Positions 18,948 to 30,072 of a stretch of 64,000 bases of DNA are shown here, one piece after another. The DNA is taken from assembly GCA_913048115.1 (NCBI GenBank), contig CAJWVI010000004.1, positions 1-64,000 of the forward strand, in the 5' to 3' direction. The notes under the pieces were generated by a model, which was not told the DNA's origin, ran no database searches, and worked only from the letters and a program-made list of their open reading frames with translations. Numbering within the stretch: the stretch's first letter is position 1; every line of letters starts with the position of its first letter. The DNA is from an uncultured Flavobacteriaceae bacterium. Lineage in GTDB: Bacteria; Bacteroidota; Bacteroidia; Flavobacteriales; Flavobacteriaceae. Position numbers and translations under genes: made by a program.

Positions 18948-19030
18948 AAATACTTTTAAGTATTTGAAATATAGCCTATTATGTTAAACTTTTAGTCTAG
19001 ACTAAAAGTTTTAAAATGACTTTTAAGTAT
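18948..19030. repeat. Palindrome cluster with a 12-base direct repeat
   Basis: Between the pseudouridine synthase and the M16 protease. AAATACTT-TT-AAGTATTT lies at 18948-18965. A 26-base perfect palindrome without spacer lies at 18986-19011 (AAACTTTTAGTCT followed by its reverse complement). ACTTTTAAGTAT occurs at 18952-18963 and again at 19019-19030. A normal terminator follows at 19101, so these are extra structure of unknown role: an operator, a weak terminator or a small element remnant. Confidence 0.6.
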
Positions 19031-19100
19031 AAATATCAAACTAGCTACACCTGCTAGTGCTATGGAGAATATCTTTCAATAAAAAGCAAATAAACAAATA

Positions 19101-19133
19101 AAAAAAGGGAGACCATACGGCTCCCCTTTTTTT
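19101..19133. terminator. Bidirectional intrinsic terminator
   Basis: AAAAAAGGGAG and CTCCCCTTTTTTT form the stem around ACCATACGG. It separates the converging pseudouridine synthase and M16 protease genes. Confidence 0.8.
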
Positions 19134-19160
19134 AAAAAAAACAATAAATTTAAAGTGATG

Positions 19161-22025
19161 CTATTGTTTAACTTGCTCTAGTTTTACCTCTTCACCATCT
19201 TTGTCTAAAAGCAAAACCTCATCAAAGCCCATATCTCTAAACTGTGTGTATTGACTCTCTGCATCACCAACAACCAAATAGGCCATTTTTGATGGGTCCA
19301 GGTATTTATTAGCTAATGCTTTATGGCTCTCTAGAGTCATGTTTCTAACAGTTGCCTCTTCCCCCTCTATATAATTTGAATCTAAACCATATGTGCTCAT
19401 CTCTTGTAGCATACCCAGTAAAGCAAATTGCGTTTCAAAACGACGTGCATTAGACTTTATTAATGCATTTTTCGTGAAGTCAAGGTCGTCTTGACTAATA
19501 CCATCCTTGTATCGATTAATCTCATCCCTAAAGATAGACACAGATTCACCCGTTGTGTTTGTTCTTACACTAGAGGTGGCCCTAAAGGTTCCTGGTATCT
19601 TACTACCACCAAAACCAGTACGTGCTCCATAAGTATATCCTTTTTCTTCACGCAAAATCTTATTCACGACACCGTTAAAGGCACCTCCTAATGCGTAATT
19701 CATTACTTCTGCAGAGTAAAAGTCTGCATCATTTCTTGCCATAGAAATATTTCCTATTTGAATCACAGACTGCTTTGAACCAGGAATGTCTACAAAATAA
19801 ACAGAAGACTTATCTCTGTTATTTGAAATAGGGTATGCCGGAATAGATACCTCTTTAGCCGCCCAATTTTTTTCTAAAGCGCGAAGTCCAGCCATGGCTT
19901 TTACTTTTTCTATTTGACCCACAATATGAAATTTGGATACAGATGGAGAGAAGTTAGCAGCATAAAATGCTTTCACGTCCTCCATACTAATAGCGCTTAT
20001 AGAAGCAACGGTGCCGGAAGTTGGATATGCAAAGATATGATCTTCACCGTACAACAACTTATTAAAAACACGTCCAGCTACCGCATTTGGATTGGCAGAC
20101 GATCTTTTTACCCGATTAATAGCCGCTGTTTTAATGCGCCCAAACTCTTCCAAATCCCAACGTGGCTGTGTTAAGACCTCTTCCACAAGGGCTAGCGTAG
20201 CATCATAGTTGCGTGCTAAGGTATTTACCTGAATAACGATAGACTCACGAGTGGTGTACATATTGATGTTAGCGCCCAGCATCTCAATTTCTTCTTGTAA
20301 TTCTTGAGGTGTCTTATTTGCAGTGCCCTCCATCATTATGCTAGTGATTAAATTGGCTACACCATTTTTATCCATGTTATCCAGCAAGTGTCCACCTTCC
20401 ATAACCAAACTAAAGTTTACAGTAGGAATCTCGTTTTGCTCAATACCATATACCTTCATACCATTAGCTAGCTCTTCTCTCCAGCTATTTGGAACAATAA
20501 GTGCAGGAGATTCTCCCTGCAAAGGCTCTATTGAGCGGTCAAATACAGAAGGGGTCTTAGCGACCTCTGCTGTGGTTTCTTTTTTAGTTTCTTTTTGTAT
20601 GTTATCAATGATCTTTTCTTCTACAACTTCTGCTTTAATAGAATTGTCTGCAATTAAGTCTGTCTTTCCTTTTGGAACAAAACTTGTCATTACAAAAGGC
20701 ATTTCTTTGATATAGGTATTGTAAACACGCATCACATCATCTTTGGTGACCTTCTGGATGTTTTCTATGTCAGTTTCTATAAAGCTAGGGCTTCCTGCAA
20801 ACACGTTATAACTAGCCAACTGAAAAGCTTTTCCTTGCACACTGCTAATTCCGTTATAAAAACCAGTCTCTAAACCAGCTTTTACTCTAGCAATGTCTTT
20901 ATCTGTAATACCCTCTTTTTCAAACAATGCAAAAGCTTCATTTACTCCAGCTTCTACATCTTTTAGACTTTTACCATCGTTTGCAGTTACCGAAAGTCTA
21001 AATACTCCCGCTAATTCTGCAGATCCATTATAAGAATAAAAGCTTGAAGAAAGTCCTTTTTCTTTTTCTAAGACCTTGTACAAAGGTGCTTTTTTTCCTC
21101 TAGAGAATAATTCTGCTAGCACATCTAAAGCATAAGCATCATCAGTATATTGCTCTAATGTTGGCCAAACCATATTTAACTGTGCTGTTGTAGCAAAGTT
21201 GTCTTCATGGTATAATCTTTTTGACTCAGTTAACGTAGTGCGTTGTGGAGCTAGTTTTGGAACGTCTTGACCTCTTTTTACTTCCCCAAAATACTTTTCA
21301 ATCATTGCTTTTGCCTCTTGCGTCTCAAAGTCTCCTACCAATACTAAAGTAGCGTTGTTTGGACCGTAGAACTTTTCGTAGAATTCACGAACATCTGCAA
21401 CTGTTGCGCTTTGTAAATCTACTAACTCCCCAATAACTTGCCAGTTGTAAGGGTGGCTTTCTGGATATATAGCTTTATCAATTACCCATCCTGTATGTCC
21501 ATAAGGATTATTATCTACCCGTTGGCGTTTTTCATTTTGAACCACTTCTTGTTGGTTTTCGAAAGCAGGTTCTGTTACTGTATTAATAAACCATCCCATA
21601 CGGTCGCTTTCCAACCACATCATCATTTCCATAGCATTGTTTGGTACCGTTTCATAATAGATAGTTCCATCTTTCCAGGTACCTCCATTTAATGTTCCTC
21701 CTGCATCTTGAATTTTCTTAAAAAATTGATCTTGTGGTACATTTTCAGATTCTTGAAATAACATATGCTCAAACAAGTGAGCAAAGCCGGTACGCCCTGT
21801 CTTCTCTCTGTTAGAACCTACACCGTATTGTACCGCAAGAGAAACAATAGGATCACTTTTATCTTGGTGTAAAATAACATCGAGCCCATTTGCTAATTCA
21901 TATTTCTCAAAGGCAACAGATAGTTTTGCACCATCGTTTGAGGTTTCGCTGTCCTTACAAGATATCGTAAAAACAAACACCGCTACTACTGCTAATAATG
22001 GTGCTTTAAAGATTAATTTTTTCAT
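19161..22025 (-). CDS. M16 zinc metallopeptidase lipoprotein (two-lobed)
   Basis: Insulinase/pitrilysin-family peptidase on the periplasmic side. The 954-residue chain starts with a lipoprotein signal (VFVFTISC, Cys23), then the inverted zinc motif HLFEH (His83, Glu86, His87) and the downstream Glu in QEVVQNEKRQR, so the first half is catalytic. The second half (from about residue 500) repeats the fold without HxxEH and should be the structural partner lobe. Such double-lobed lipoproteins are common in Bacteroidota and degrade peptides. It is transcribed away from katG's end, with a likely -7 TATATTTA at 22062-22069. Confidence 0.93.
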   Translation of the reverse strand: MKKLIFKAPLLAVVAVFVFTISCKDSETSNDGAKLSVAFEKYELANGLDVILHQDKSDPIVSLAVQYGVGSNREKTGRTGFAHLFEHMLFQESENVPQDQFFKKIQDAGGTLNGGTWKDGTIYYETVPNNAMEMMMWLESDRMGWFINTVTEPAFENQQEVVQNEKRQRVDNNPYGHTGWVIDKAIYPESHPYNWQVIGELVDLQSATVADVREFYEKFYGPNNATLVLVGDFETQEAKAMIEKYFGEVKRGQDVPKLAPQRTTLTESKRLYHEDNFATTAQLNMVWPTLEQYTDDAYALDVLAELFSRGKKAPLYKVLEKEKGLSSSFYSYNGSAELAGVFRLSVTANDGKSLKDVEAGVNEAFALFEKEGITDKDIARVKAGLETGFYNGISSVQGKAFQLASYNVFAGSPSFIETDIENIQKVTKDDVMRVYNTYIKEMPFVMTSFVPKGKTDLIADNSIKAEVVEEKIIDNIQKETKKETTAEVAKTPSVFDRSIEPLQGESPALIVPNSWREELANGMKVYGIEQNEIPTVNFSLVMEGGHLLDNMDKNGVANLITSIMMEGTANKTPQELQEEIEMLGANINMYTTRESIVIQVNTLARNYDATLALVEEVLTQPRWDLEEFGRIKTAAINRVKRSSANPNAVAGRVFNKLLYGEDHIFAYPTSGTVASISAISMEDVKAFYAANFSPSVSKFHIVGQIEKVKAMAGLRALEKNWAAKEVSIPAYPISNNRDKSSVYFVDIPGSKQSVIQIGNISMARNDADFYSAEVMNYALGGAFNGVVNKILREEKGYTYGARTGFGGSKIPGTFRATSSVRTNTTGESVSIFRDEINRYKDGISQDDLDFTKNALIKSNARRFETQFALLGMLQEMSTYGLDSNYIEGEEATVRNMTLESHKALANKYLDPSKMAYLVVGDAESQYTQFRDMGFDEVLLLDKDGEEVKLEQVKQ

Positions 22026-22188
22026 AAGTTATTTATTGGTTGTGTATTAATTTTTAAAGTGTAAATATAATTTCTACACCTTTTTGATGCTCATAAATTA
22101 TTGTTAAATCATACACTTAAGGTAATGCAATAGAACAATAAATCGTGAAGTGTTTAAAAAACCCAATGACGTCGACTTTTAAAGACTT

Positions 22189-22220
22189 AAAAAAAGAGGT
22201 GACACATATTGTATCACCCC
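22189..22220 (-). terminator. Intrinsic terminator after katG
   Basis: On the minus strand GGTGATACA and TGTCACC pair around ATATG with one bulge, followed by CTCTTTTTTT. Confidence 0.65.
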
Positions 22221-22244
22221 CTACCTTTACTGTACTTTGAAGTT

Positions 22245-24506
<2,262 letters not shown>

Positions 24507-24659
24507 TTACAAAAAAATTGAACACAGTATCAGGAATATCTATACTTATAAAAATAACAGGAGCTCTTTAATGTTTTGTGATGCTGAAAATTTTTTAAAT
24601 TAAGAGGGGATTATCTAGATAAAAAAGATTGAATTTGAGAAAAAACAGCAGACATTATA

Positions 24660-24667
24660 TATCTTTG
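24660..24667 (+). promoter_or_regulatory. -7 promoter element of maf (TATCTTTG)
   Basis: Exact TAnnTTTG, 23 bases before ATG 24691, with a TTG about 22 bases further upstream. Confidence 0.6.
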
Positions 24668-24690
24668 ATTTGGACAAAAAACACTTTATA

Positions 24691-25281
24691 ATGCTAAAAG
24701 AACAACTCGCTGATTTTGATATTATTTTAGCATCTGGATCCCCAAGGAGACAGCTTTTTTTTAAAGAACTAGCCATTAATTTCACGATAGATGTTAGAGA
24801 AATTGAGGAAGTATATCCACCGCATTTAAAAGCTCAAGAAATCACAAATTACTTAGCGCGACTAAAAGCTACTGCGTTCAAGGATATCGATGAGAAGCAA
24901 ATTGTTATAACCAGTGACACTATTGTTTGGAATGAAGGTCAAGCTATAGGAAAACCTAAAGATCATGCAGAGGCATTTCAAATGTTGAGCGCTTTAAGTG
25001 GCAGTGCTCACGAGGTCTTTACCTCCGTTTGTTTTACCACAAAAGAAGCACAGCAAACGGTGTATGATTGTACTAAAGTATATTTTAAAGAACTTACACC
25101 TGCTCAAATAGAGTACTACCTAAAGACCTGTAAGCCTTATGATAAAGCTGGGAGCTATGGGATACAAGATTGGCTAGGATATATTGGTATCGATAAAATT
25201 GAAGGGTGCTTCTTTAATGTCATGGGGCTTCCTACTAGACTTGTTTATGAAACGTTAATAGCACTAGCAAGTTCAAAATAG
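24691..25281 (+). CDS. maf: Maf-family nucleotide pyrophosphatase
   Basis: Maf/HAM1-fold hydrolase that releases pyrophosphate from non-canonical or modified nucleoside triphosphates. The 196-residue protein carries IILASGSPRRQ near the N-terminus, ITSDTIVW with the catalytic Asp, AIGKPKDHAEAFQML, and a late YDKAGSYGIQDW segment. ATG 24691 is chosen because the -7 element lies at 24660-24667 and an upstream TTG (24670) overlaps the expected transcription start. A lipoprotein gene follows; the two occur together in related genomes, so the second is sometimes mislabelled as Maf. Confidence 0.95.
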   Translation: MLKEQLADFDIILASGSPRRQLFFKELAINFTIDVREIEEVYPPHLKAQEITNYLARLKATAFKDIDEKQIVITSDTIVWNEGQAIGKPKDHAEAFQMLSALSGSAHEVFTSVCFTTKEAQQTVYDCTKVYFKELTPAQIEYYLKTCKPYDKAGSYGIQDWLGYIGIDKIEGCFFNVMGLPTRLVYETLIALASSK

Positions 25282-25286
25282 TCTTG

Positions 25287-25294
25287 TATTTTTG
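25287..25294 (+). promoter_or_regulatory. -7 promoter element (TATTTTTG)
   Basis: Exact TAnnTTTG between maf and the lipoprotein gene, 15 bases before ATG 25310. The lipoprotein may therefore be transcribed on its own as well as from the maf promoter. Confidence 0.55.
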
Positions 25295-25309
25295 CCTAAA
25301 ACAAGCCTC

Positions 25310-26233
25310 ATGAAGAAGTATAGCCTTTTTATTATTACAACCATAATAGTTGTTTTAAGCAGTTGTATGGAAACCAAAAGTAGTGACACAGCTGTTTTTA
25401 CTTCTGAAATTGAAGCAGAAAAAACCACCACAGATAGCTCAAAATTAAGACCGCTCTCTAATGCATTTAAAAAGTACTGGTATCAAGCCACCGCAGAAAT
25501 CACAAGCTACAAACTCACTCAATCACGCTATGGAGAATTACGAGAAGGAACTGCTGTTACTATTTTTGTAACCGAAGACTTTGTTCCAAAAAAGCAAGTA
25601 AAAGCTGACAGATTAAATGTTAGCAACATTGCAGTATTAAAACTAAATAAAACCAAGAATTTTAATACCGGAATATACCCTTACAGCATCATGACCAGTG
25701 TTTTTAATCCTGTAAAAACAGATAGTCATGCTCTAAAAATAAGTAATTCTATTCAAGAATGGTGCGGGCAAACCTACATGCAACTTAACAATAGAGACGC
25801 CTTTGAAATTACTGGCCACTCTTATTTTGAGAGCGAAGGTGATGAGTCGATCATGCTTTCAAAAACATGGATGGAGGATGAACTTTTTAACATAATACGC
25901 ATTGAGCCTGAAACCCTTCCAATAGGAACCATCAAAGTACTTCCAGCATTTGAGACACTAAGACTCAATCACAAAGATATCAAAGCCTATACTGCGGATG
26001 CTAGTCAAGAAAAAAAAGAAGGCATAACAATCTACACAATAGCATATAAAAATATAGGAAGGCATTTACAAATACACTTTACCACCAAATTTCCACATAC
26101 TATAGAAAAATGGGAGCAAACACATGCCAATGGGCAAATAACAAGGGCTGTTAAAATAAAACGTATGCAATCTGCCTATTGGAATCAAAATAGCAACATA
26201 TACCTTGCAATGCGAGATTCATTAGGCTTGTAA
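25310..26233 (+). CDS. Hypothetical lipoprotein next to maf
   Basis: About 307 residues with a lipoprotein signal ending TIIVVLSSC; the mature part is predicted periplasmic or membrane-anchored. Visible segments are ALSNAFKKYW-like helix starts (LSNAFKKYWYQATAEITSYKL), GELREGTAVTIFVTEDF, SIQEWCGQTYMQLNN and RAVKIKRMQSAYW. It has no recognised catalytic motif. Homologues in Bacteroidota are often labelled septum formation inhibitor Maf only because of the neighbouring gene; this protein shows no Maf motifs. ATG 25310 follows the -7 element at 25287-25294. Confidence 0.8.
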   Translation: MKKYSLFIITTIIVVLSSCMETKSSDTAVFTSEIEAEKTTTDSSKLRPLSNAFKKYWYQATAEITSYKLTQSRYGELREGTAVTIFVTEDFVPKKQVKADRLNVSNIAVLKLNKTKNFNTGIYPYSIMTSVFNPVKTDSHALKISNSIQEWCGQTYMQLNNRDAFEITGHSYFESEGDESIMLSKTWMEDELFNIIRIEPETLPIGTIKVLPAFETLRLNHKDIKAYTADASQEKKEGITIYTIAYKNIGRHLQIHFTTKFPHTIEKWEQTHANGQITRAVKIKRMQSAYWNQNSNIYLAMRDSLGL

Positions 26234-26270
26234 AATAATGCTTAAGGCATAATCTTGTTAAAAAAATCTT

Positions 26271-26849
26271 TTATTCTTTTTTTTCAGTAGCAAATGCAAA
26301 CCCTTCGACCATATGGAAAAATCCATTTTTATGGTAAAAATCTGTGTCTTTAATGATTGCGGTATTACCCTGGTCATCTGAAAGAGTTAACACACCTTCT
26401 TTTTGAGTAGCCGCTAACTTTTTTCCATTTAAGGTGATGAAATAAGCAATTCCACCAGAGGTAGAAATGGCTTTTTCTATAGCGTCGCTGTCTACTCTTC
26501 CAGGTATAGTGTGAAACTTTACTAATTGCGAAAGTCGCGGAGTGTCTGCCAATAAGGCATCACGAGTAGCCTTATCCAAGGCTAAAAAAGAAGCGTCGTT
26601 GGCAACAAAAACAGTGACCATTTCCTGTTTACGTAACTGCTTTGCAAGGACTTCATCATTTAAAATTTCAGTCATGAAAGAAAAAGAAGGACTCTGCGCC
26701 AAATTTTCTTTCAATGATTTGCCAGAGGTAAAAACAATTTCTTGCCAATCTTTGGTAATGGTGCTAGTGGGTGCGCTTTTATATTTTTGAGCAGAAGCAA
26801 CTGTTGAAAGCCCTAAAACTAAAATGCAAAGTAGATGTTTAAAATTCAT
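26271..26849 (-). CDS. Fasciclin (FAS1) domain secreted protein
   Basis: A 192-residue exported protein with a signal peptide (residues 1-20, ending VASAQ) and a single FAS1 domain. Typical elements are FSFMTEILNDEVLAKQLRKQ, VTVFVANDASFLALDK, LVKFHTIPGRVD and the late NGFFHMVEGFAF. FAS1 proteins are cell-surface or extracellular, often involved in adhesion. Monocistronic; a TATCTTTA element on the minus strand at 26861-26868 is the likely promoter. Confidence 0.9.
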   Translation of the reverse strand: MNFKHLLCILVLGLSTVASAQKYKSAPTSTITKDWQEIVFTSGKSLKENLAQSPSFSFMTEILNDEVLAKQLRKQEMVTVFVANDASFLALDKATRDALLADTPRLSQLVKFHTIPGRVDSDAIEKAISTSGGIAYFITLNGKKLAATQKEGVLTLSDDQGNTAIIKDTDFYHKNGFFHMVEGFAFATEKKE

Positions 26850-26942
26850 AGTTTTTTTTTTAAAGATACATATTACAAATTATGTACCATACCGAGTAAA
26901 TGGCAATAATATCTAAACAAAGCGTTAAAAAAAGAGAATCTG

Positions 26943-26973
26943 TTGGATTTTTAATCTTTAGGTAGTATTTTTA
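26943..26973 (+). promoter_or_regulatory. Promoter: -33 TTG and -7 TATTTTTA
   Basis: TTG at 26943-26945, 20 bases, then TATTTTTA at 26966-26973 (final G replaced by A). The ATG of the next gene is at 26991. Confidence 0.55.
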
Positions 26974-26990
26974 TATTCAAAATAAACGTT

Positions 26991-27707
26991 ATGTTTTCAA
27001 AAACCAATATTAAGACAGTACTTCAAAAAGTTAGGGAGATTCAAACCTCTGAAAATAAAGTACTTACAAACGTTAAAGATATATTACGCCAAAATGAAAT
27101 AGAACGAAAAAGCATTAAAGACGAACTACACAAGACTACACTTACTCAAGAAAATGCTTTTAATTTTGATTCTTTAAAAACTGCACAGATTTTTCATATT
27201 TCAGCCATAGAAAAGCTATGTATAGACTATAGATTGCGTTTTTTGGATGCTCGGTATTTTAAAGGTCCATTTCCAGATGAAGCCATTACAAAAATTAGAA
27301 CACTTGAAAAAGAACACAACACAACTCTAAAGGGTTTTAAAATTGTTGCTCCCTCCAAATTAATGAAATTAGAAAATGCAGATGACCCATTATTGTTTGC
27401 TCCCATAGGAAATGACTATTTCTATCTTATCCATAAATGGGGAAATGACTTACACCCTTTTAGAAAAGCAATGGTCTGGCCATACAAAACCTTTGAAAAC
27501 TTAGTTTTTACCATCTTAATAATTAGTATCTTCTTAGCTGGAATAACACCATTGCATTTATTCTCTTCAGGAAACCCAACTCAAGAATACCTTCTATACT
27601 TTTTATTTGTATTCAAAGGCGTTGCAGGGATTGTATTATTTTATGGTTTTGCTAAAGGAAAAAACTTTAATAACGCAATTTGGAGAAGCAAATATTACAA
27701 CGCATAA
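26991..27707 (+). CDS. Hypothetical protein with C-terminal membrane helices
   Basis: A 238-residue protein I cannot assign. The first about 160 residues are soluble and helical (ILRQNEIERKSIKDELHKTT; ISAIEKLCIDYRLRFLDARY) with KGFKIVAPSKLMKLENADDP in the middle. Two or three membrane helices follow from about residue 172 (LVFTILIISIFLAGI; YLLYFLFVFKGVAGIVLFYG), ending in a short polar tail. It is followed after 3 bases by DUF2007 and then a GNAT gene, so the three are probably one transcript. Confidence 0.75.
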   Translation: MFSKTNIKTVLQKVREIQTSENKVLTNVKDILRQNEIERKSIKDELHKTTLTQENAFNFDSLKTAQIFHISAIEKLCIDYRLRFLDARYFKGPFPDEAITKIRTLEKEHNTTLKGFKIVAPSKLMKLENADDPLLFAPIGNDYFYLIHKWGNDLHPFRKAMVWPYKTFENLVFTILIISIFLAGITPLHLFSSGNPTQEYLLYFLFVFKGVAGIVLFYGFAKGKNFNNAIWRSKYYNA

Positions 27708-27710
27708 AAC

Positions 27711-27959
27711 ATGAATAAGGATCAAAAAACTATACGAATATACACAGGACCAACAATGATAGGGAGTGGCCTTATAGCAAGACTTAACGAGATAGGCATC
27801 TCTCCCATTGTGAAGGATGACCACCACAGTGGTATTACTGGTGGTTTTTCAACAGGGGTGCCAAATCAAGTACGTTTATTTATTAGAAACGAAGAACTTG
27901 ACAAGGCAAAAAACATGATCAATGAGTATTTCAATGAAGTAGGAGAACCCCTCATATAA
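27711..27959 (+). CDS. DUF2007 family protein (putative signal-transducing protein)
   Basis: An 82-residue protein matching the DUF2007 pattern: IRIYTGPTMIGSGLIARLNEIGI, VRLFIRNEELDKAKNMINEY. The fold resembles PII-like/ACT-type small domains, hence the informal signal-transducing label, but no function is known. It starts 3 bases after the preceding membrane protein gene. Confidence 0.8.
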   Translation: MNKDQKTIRIYTGPTMIGSGLIARLNEIGISPIVKDDHHSGITGGFSTGVPNQVRLFIRNEELDKAKNMINEYFNEVGEPLI

Positions 27960-27970
27960 GTAGCTGTACT

Positions 27971-28426
27971 TTGGAAATAAAACCTTTTCAACAAGATTAC
28001 GCTCTTGCTTTTTATGACCTTAACATAGAGTGGCTTGAAACATACTTTTATATTGAGCCTTATGACAGAGAAGTTCTCAGCAATCCTCAACAATATATTA
28101 TAATCCCTGGCGGATATATCTTCTTTATCCTTGAAAACAAGACTATATTAGGCACTGTAGCACTTTTAAAAAGAGGTAGTGGTGTTTTTGAACTCACCAA
28201 AATGGCTATTGAACCCAAACAACGAGGGAAATACCTCGGGCAGCAACTCCTGAAGTATTGTATTAGTTTTGCGAAGGAAAATAATTTTAAGCAGCTTTAT
28301 CTATACTCTAATACCATATTAGAAAATGCTATATATATTTATCGTAAACATGGTTTTAAACAAGTTACTATGCCAAAAGACACTCCTTATCTTCGCAGTA
28401 ATATAAAAATGATATATCCTCTATAA
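27971..28426 (+). CDS. GNAT family N-acetyltransferase with a TTG start
   Basis: A 151-residue acetyl-CoA-dependent acyltransferase. The acetyl-CoA pyrophosphate loop is visible in LTKMAIEPKQRGKYLGQQLLKYC (Q/RxxGxG/A pattern), preceded by the β-strand IFFILENKTILGTVAL and followed by LYLYSNTILENAIYIYRKHGF. There is no ATG at the 5' end; TTG 27971 opens the conserved part (MEIKPFQQDYALAFYDLN), 11 bases after the DUF2007 stop. The substrate is unknown. Confidence 0.85.
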   Translation: MEIKPFQQDYALAFYDLNIEWLETYFYIEPYDREVLSNPQQYIIIPGGYIFFILENKTILGTVALLKRGSGVFELTKMAIEPKQRGKYLGQQLLKYCISFAKENNFKQLYLYSNTILENAIYIYRKHGFKQVTMPKDTPYLRSNIKMIYPL

Positions 28427-28443
28427 CTTAAAACAAGGGATCT

Positions 28444-28469
28444 AAAGGCGTACGCCATAGGCCTTTTTA
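28444..28469 (+). terminator. Probable intrinsic terminator after the GNAT gene
   Basis: AAAGGC (28444-28449) pairs with GCCTTT (28461-28466), with TTT following, and an inner GGCGTACGCC palindrome. Confidence 0.5.
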
Positions 28470-28493
28470 ATATTTTTAGAAAGAACATGAAAA

Positions 28494-29906
28494 ATGCTAG
28501 CAATTAAAGACACAACCTTTGCAATTATTGACGTAGAAACAACAGGAGGCGTGAATAAGGGTCGAATGACAGAGGTATGTATCATACTTGTTAAAAACGG
28601 AAAACGCATTAATACCTATAGCTCATTGATTAACCCACAATGCCTTATCCCTCATACTATCACTGCCTTAACAGGCATTGATAATGAGCTCGTTGCTAGC
28701 GCCCCTGTATTTGCAGAAATTGCTCAAGAAATCAATGAATTTACAAAAGACGCTGTGTTTGTAGCGCACAATGTGAATTTTGATTTTGGCTTTTTTAAGA
28801 AAGAATTTGCTGGACTTGGTATAGCCTATTTAAGAAAGAAGTTATGCACCGTACGTCTCTCTAGAAAACTAATACCAGGACTTCCGTCCTATAGTCTAGG
28901 AAGGCTAACTAGCGCTATAGGTATTACATTAACTGGAGCACATAGAGCCGAGGCAGACACCCTGGCTACCGTAGAACTCTTTAAAAAGTTACTTATAATA
29001 GATGCTGCTTCGGGGTACCAGACTATCTTACACTCCCTGGATGTAACCTCTAAAGAAGCAACACTACCTCCACACCTACCAGCAAAAGATATAGCGATGT
29101 TACCAGAGACTCCAGGGACATATTTTTTTAAAAATGAAGCTCAAAAAGTCATCTATGTAGGAAAAGCAAAAAACATTAAATCTAGAGTGCTTTCTCATCT
29201 GTATTCTAAACTTTCAAAAGAAATTGCATTAGCTCAAGAAACACACCATATCGATTTTGAAGAAACTGGAAATGAACTCACTGCATTGTTATTAGAATCG
29301 CAAAACATTCTTAAACATTACCCAAAGTATAATAAGGTACAAAAAAGGCCCACAACAACATATCAAATTATTAATTACACCAATAGAAAAGGAGTGATTC
29401 AACTCGCTATTGGGAAAACAAAAACAACTACAAACTCAATTGCTACGCTATACAGTAATGCATTGGCGATAGAAAAACTAGAACTTCTATGCCAAGAATA
29501 TGAGCTTTGCCCCAGATTCTGCTCTCTTCAAAGCCAAGGCGAAGCTTGTTCTCACTATAAAATAAAAAACTGCAAAGGTATTTGTCAAGACAATGAGGAT
29601 GTAGCAACTTACAATAGTAGAGTTATCAAAGCTGTAGATGCATTTCAAAAAAATCAAGCCAGTTATATTATTAAAGGAAAAGGCCGAAGCGCATCAGAAT
29701 TCTCAATTATTTTAATAGAGCAAGGAACCTATAAAGGCTTTGGATTTATTGATGGATCTGAAGCGATACAGTATTTTGATGATTTTGCAAATCATATCAC
29801 ACGATACAATAGCACCTATTACACAACTAAAATCATACAGTCATATCTTAAGAAAAATAGTAACAAAGATATTATCACTAAGAAAGAAGCTGCTTTTTTA
29901 TCCTAA
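28494..29906 (+). CDS. DEDD 3'-5' exonuclease fused to a GIY-YIG (UvrC-like) nuclease domain
   Basis: A 470-residue two-nuclease fusion. Residues 1-170 are a PolC/DnaQ-type exonuclease: FAIIDVETTGG (Asp13, Glu15), VFVAHNVNFDFGF and HRAEADTLATVELF. Residues about 200-285 are a GIY-YIG domain: ETPGTYFFKNEAQKVIYVGKAKNIKSRV, with Arg and Glu downstream. The rest has a Cys-rich patch (CPRFCSLQ, ACSHYKIKNCKGIC) as in UvrC/Cho-like proteins. The architecture is known in Bacteroidota and actinobacteria and points to DNA repair. The ATG at 28494 precedes the exonuclease fold directly. Confidence 0.92.
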   Translation: MLAIKDTTFAIIDVETTGGVNKGRMTEVCIILVKNGKRINTYSSLINPQCLIPHTITALTGIDNELVASAPVFAEIAQEINEFTKDAVFVAHNVNFDFGFFKKEFAGLGIAYLRKKLCTVRLSRKLIPGLPSYSLGRLTSAIGITLTGAHRAEADTLATVELFKKLLIIDAASGYQTILHSLDVTSKEATLPPHLPAKDIAMLPETPGTYFFKNEAQKVIYVGKAKNIKSRVLSHLYSKLSKEIALAQETHHIDFEETGNELTALLLESQNILKHYPKYNKVQKRPTTTYQIINYTNRKGVIQLAIGKTKTTTNSIATLYSNALAIEKLELLCQEYELCPRFCSLQSQGEACSHYKIKNCKGICQDNEDVATYNSRVIKAVDAFQKNQASYIIKGKGRSASEFSIILIEQGTYKGFGFIDGSEAIQYFDDFANHITRYNSTYYTTKIIQSYLKKNSNKDIITKKEAAFLS

Positions 29907-30072
29907 TGCATTTAAAATCTCTTGTCACAAAGCTAGCCGCAAAATTAAAACAAAGCTTTTTTTAAAATATAAGTATGAAGATGTCCTAACTAAGGATTTA
30001 TATGCTTGAAGAAAAAAAAATCTAGCTCATAGAAAAATTAATCAATGAAATAGAATCTCTTTTTTATGTATG

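Noticed and set aside
25310-26233. Second Maf / septum formation inhibitor
   Set aside because: No Maf motifs (no ASxSPRR, no catalytic TSDT) and it is a lipoprotein; the label would come only from adjacency to maf.
29740-30009. 89-residue reading frame overlapping the exonuclease/GIY-YIG gene
   Set aside because: It lies mostly within the real gene in another frame and has no family features; the remainder looks like random AT-rich sequence.
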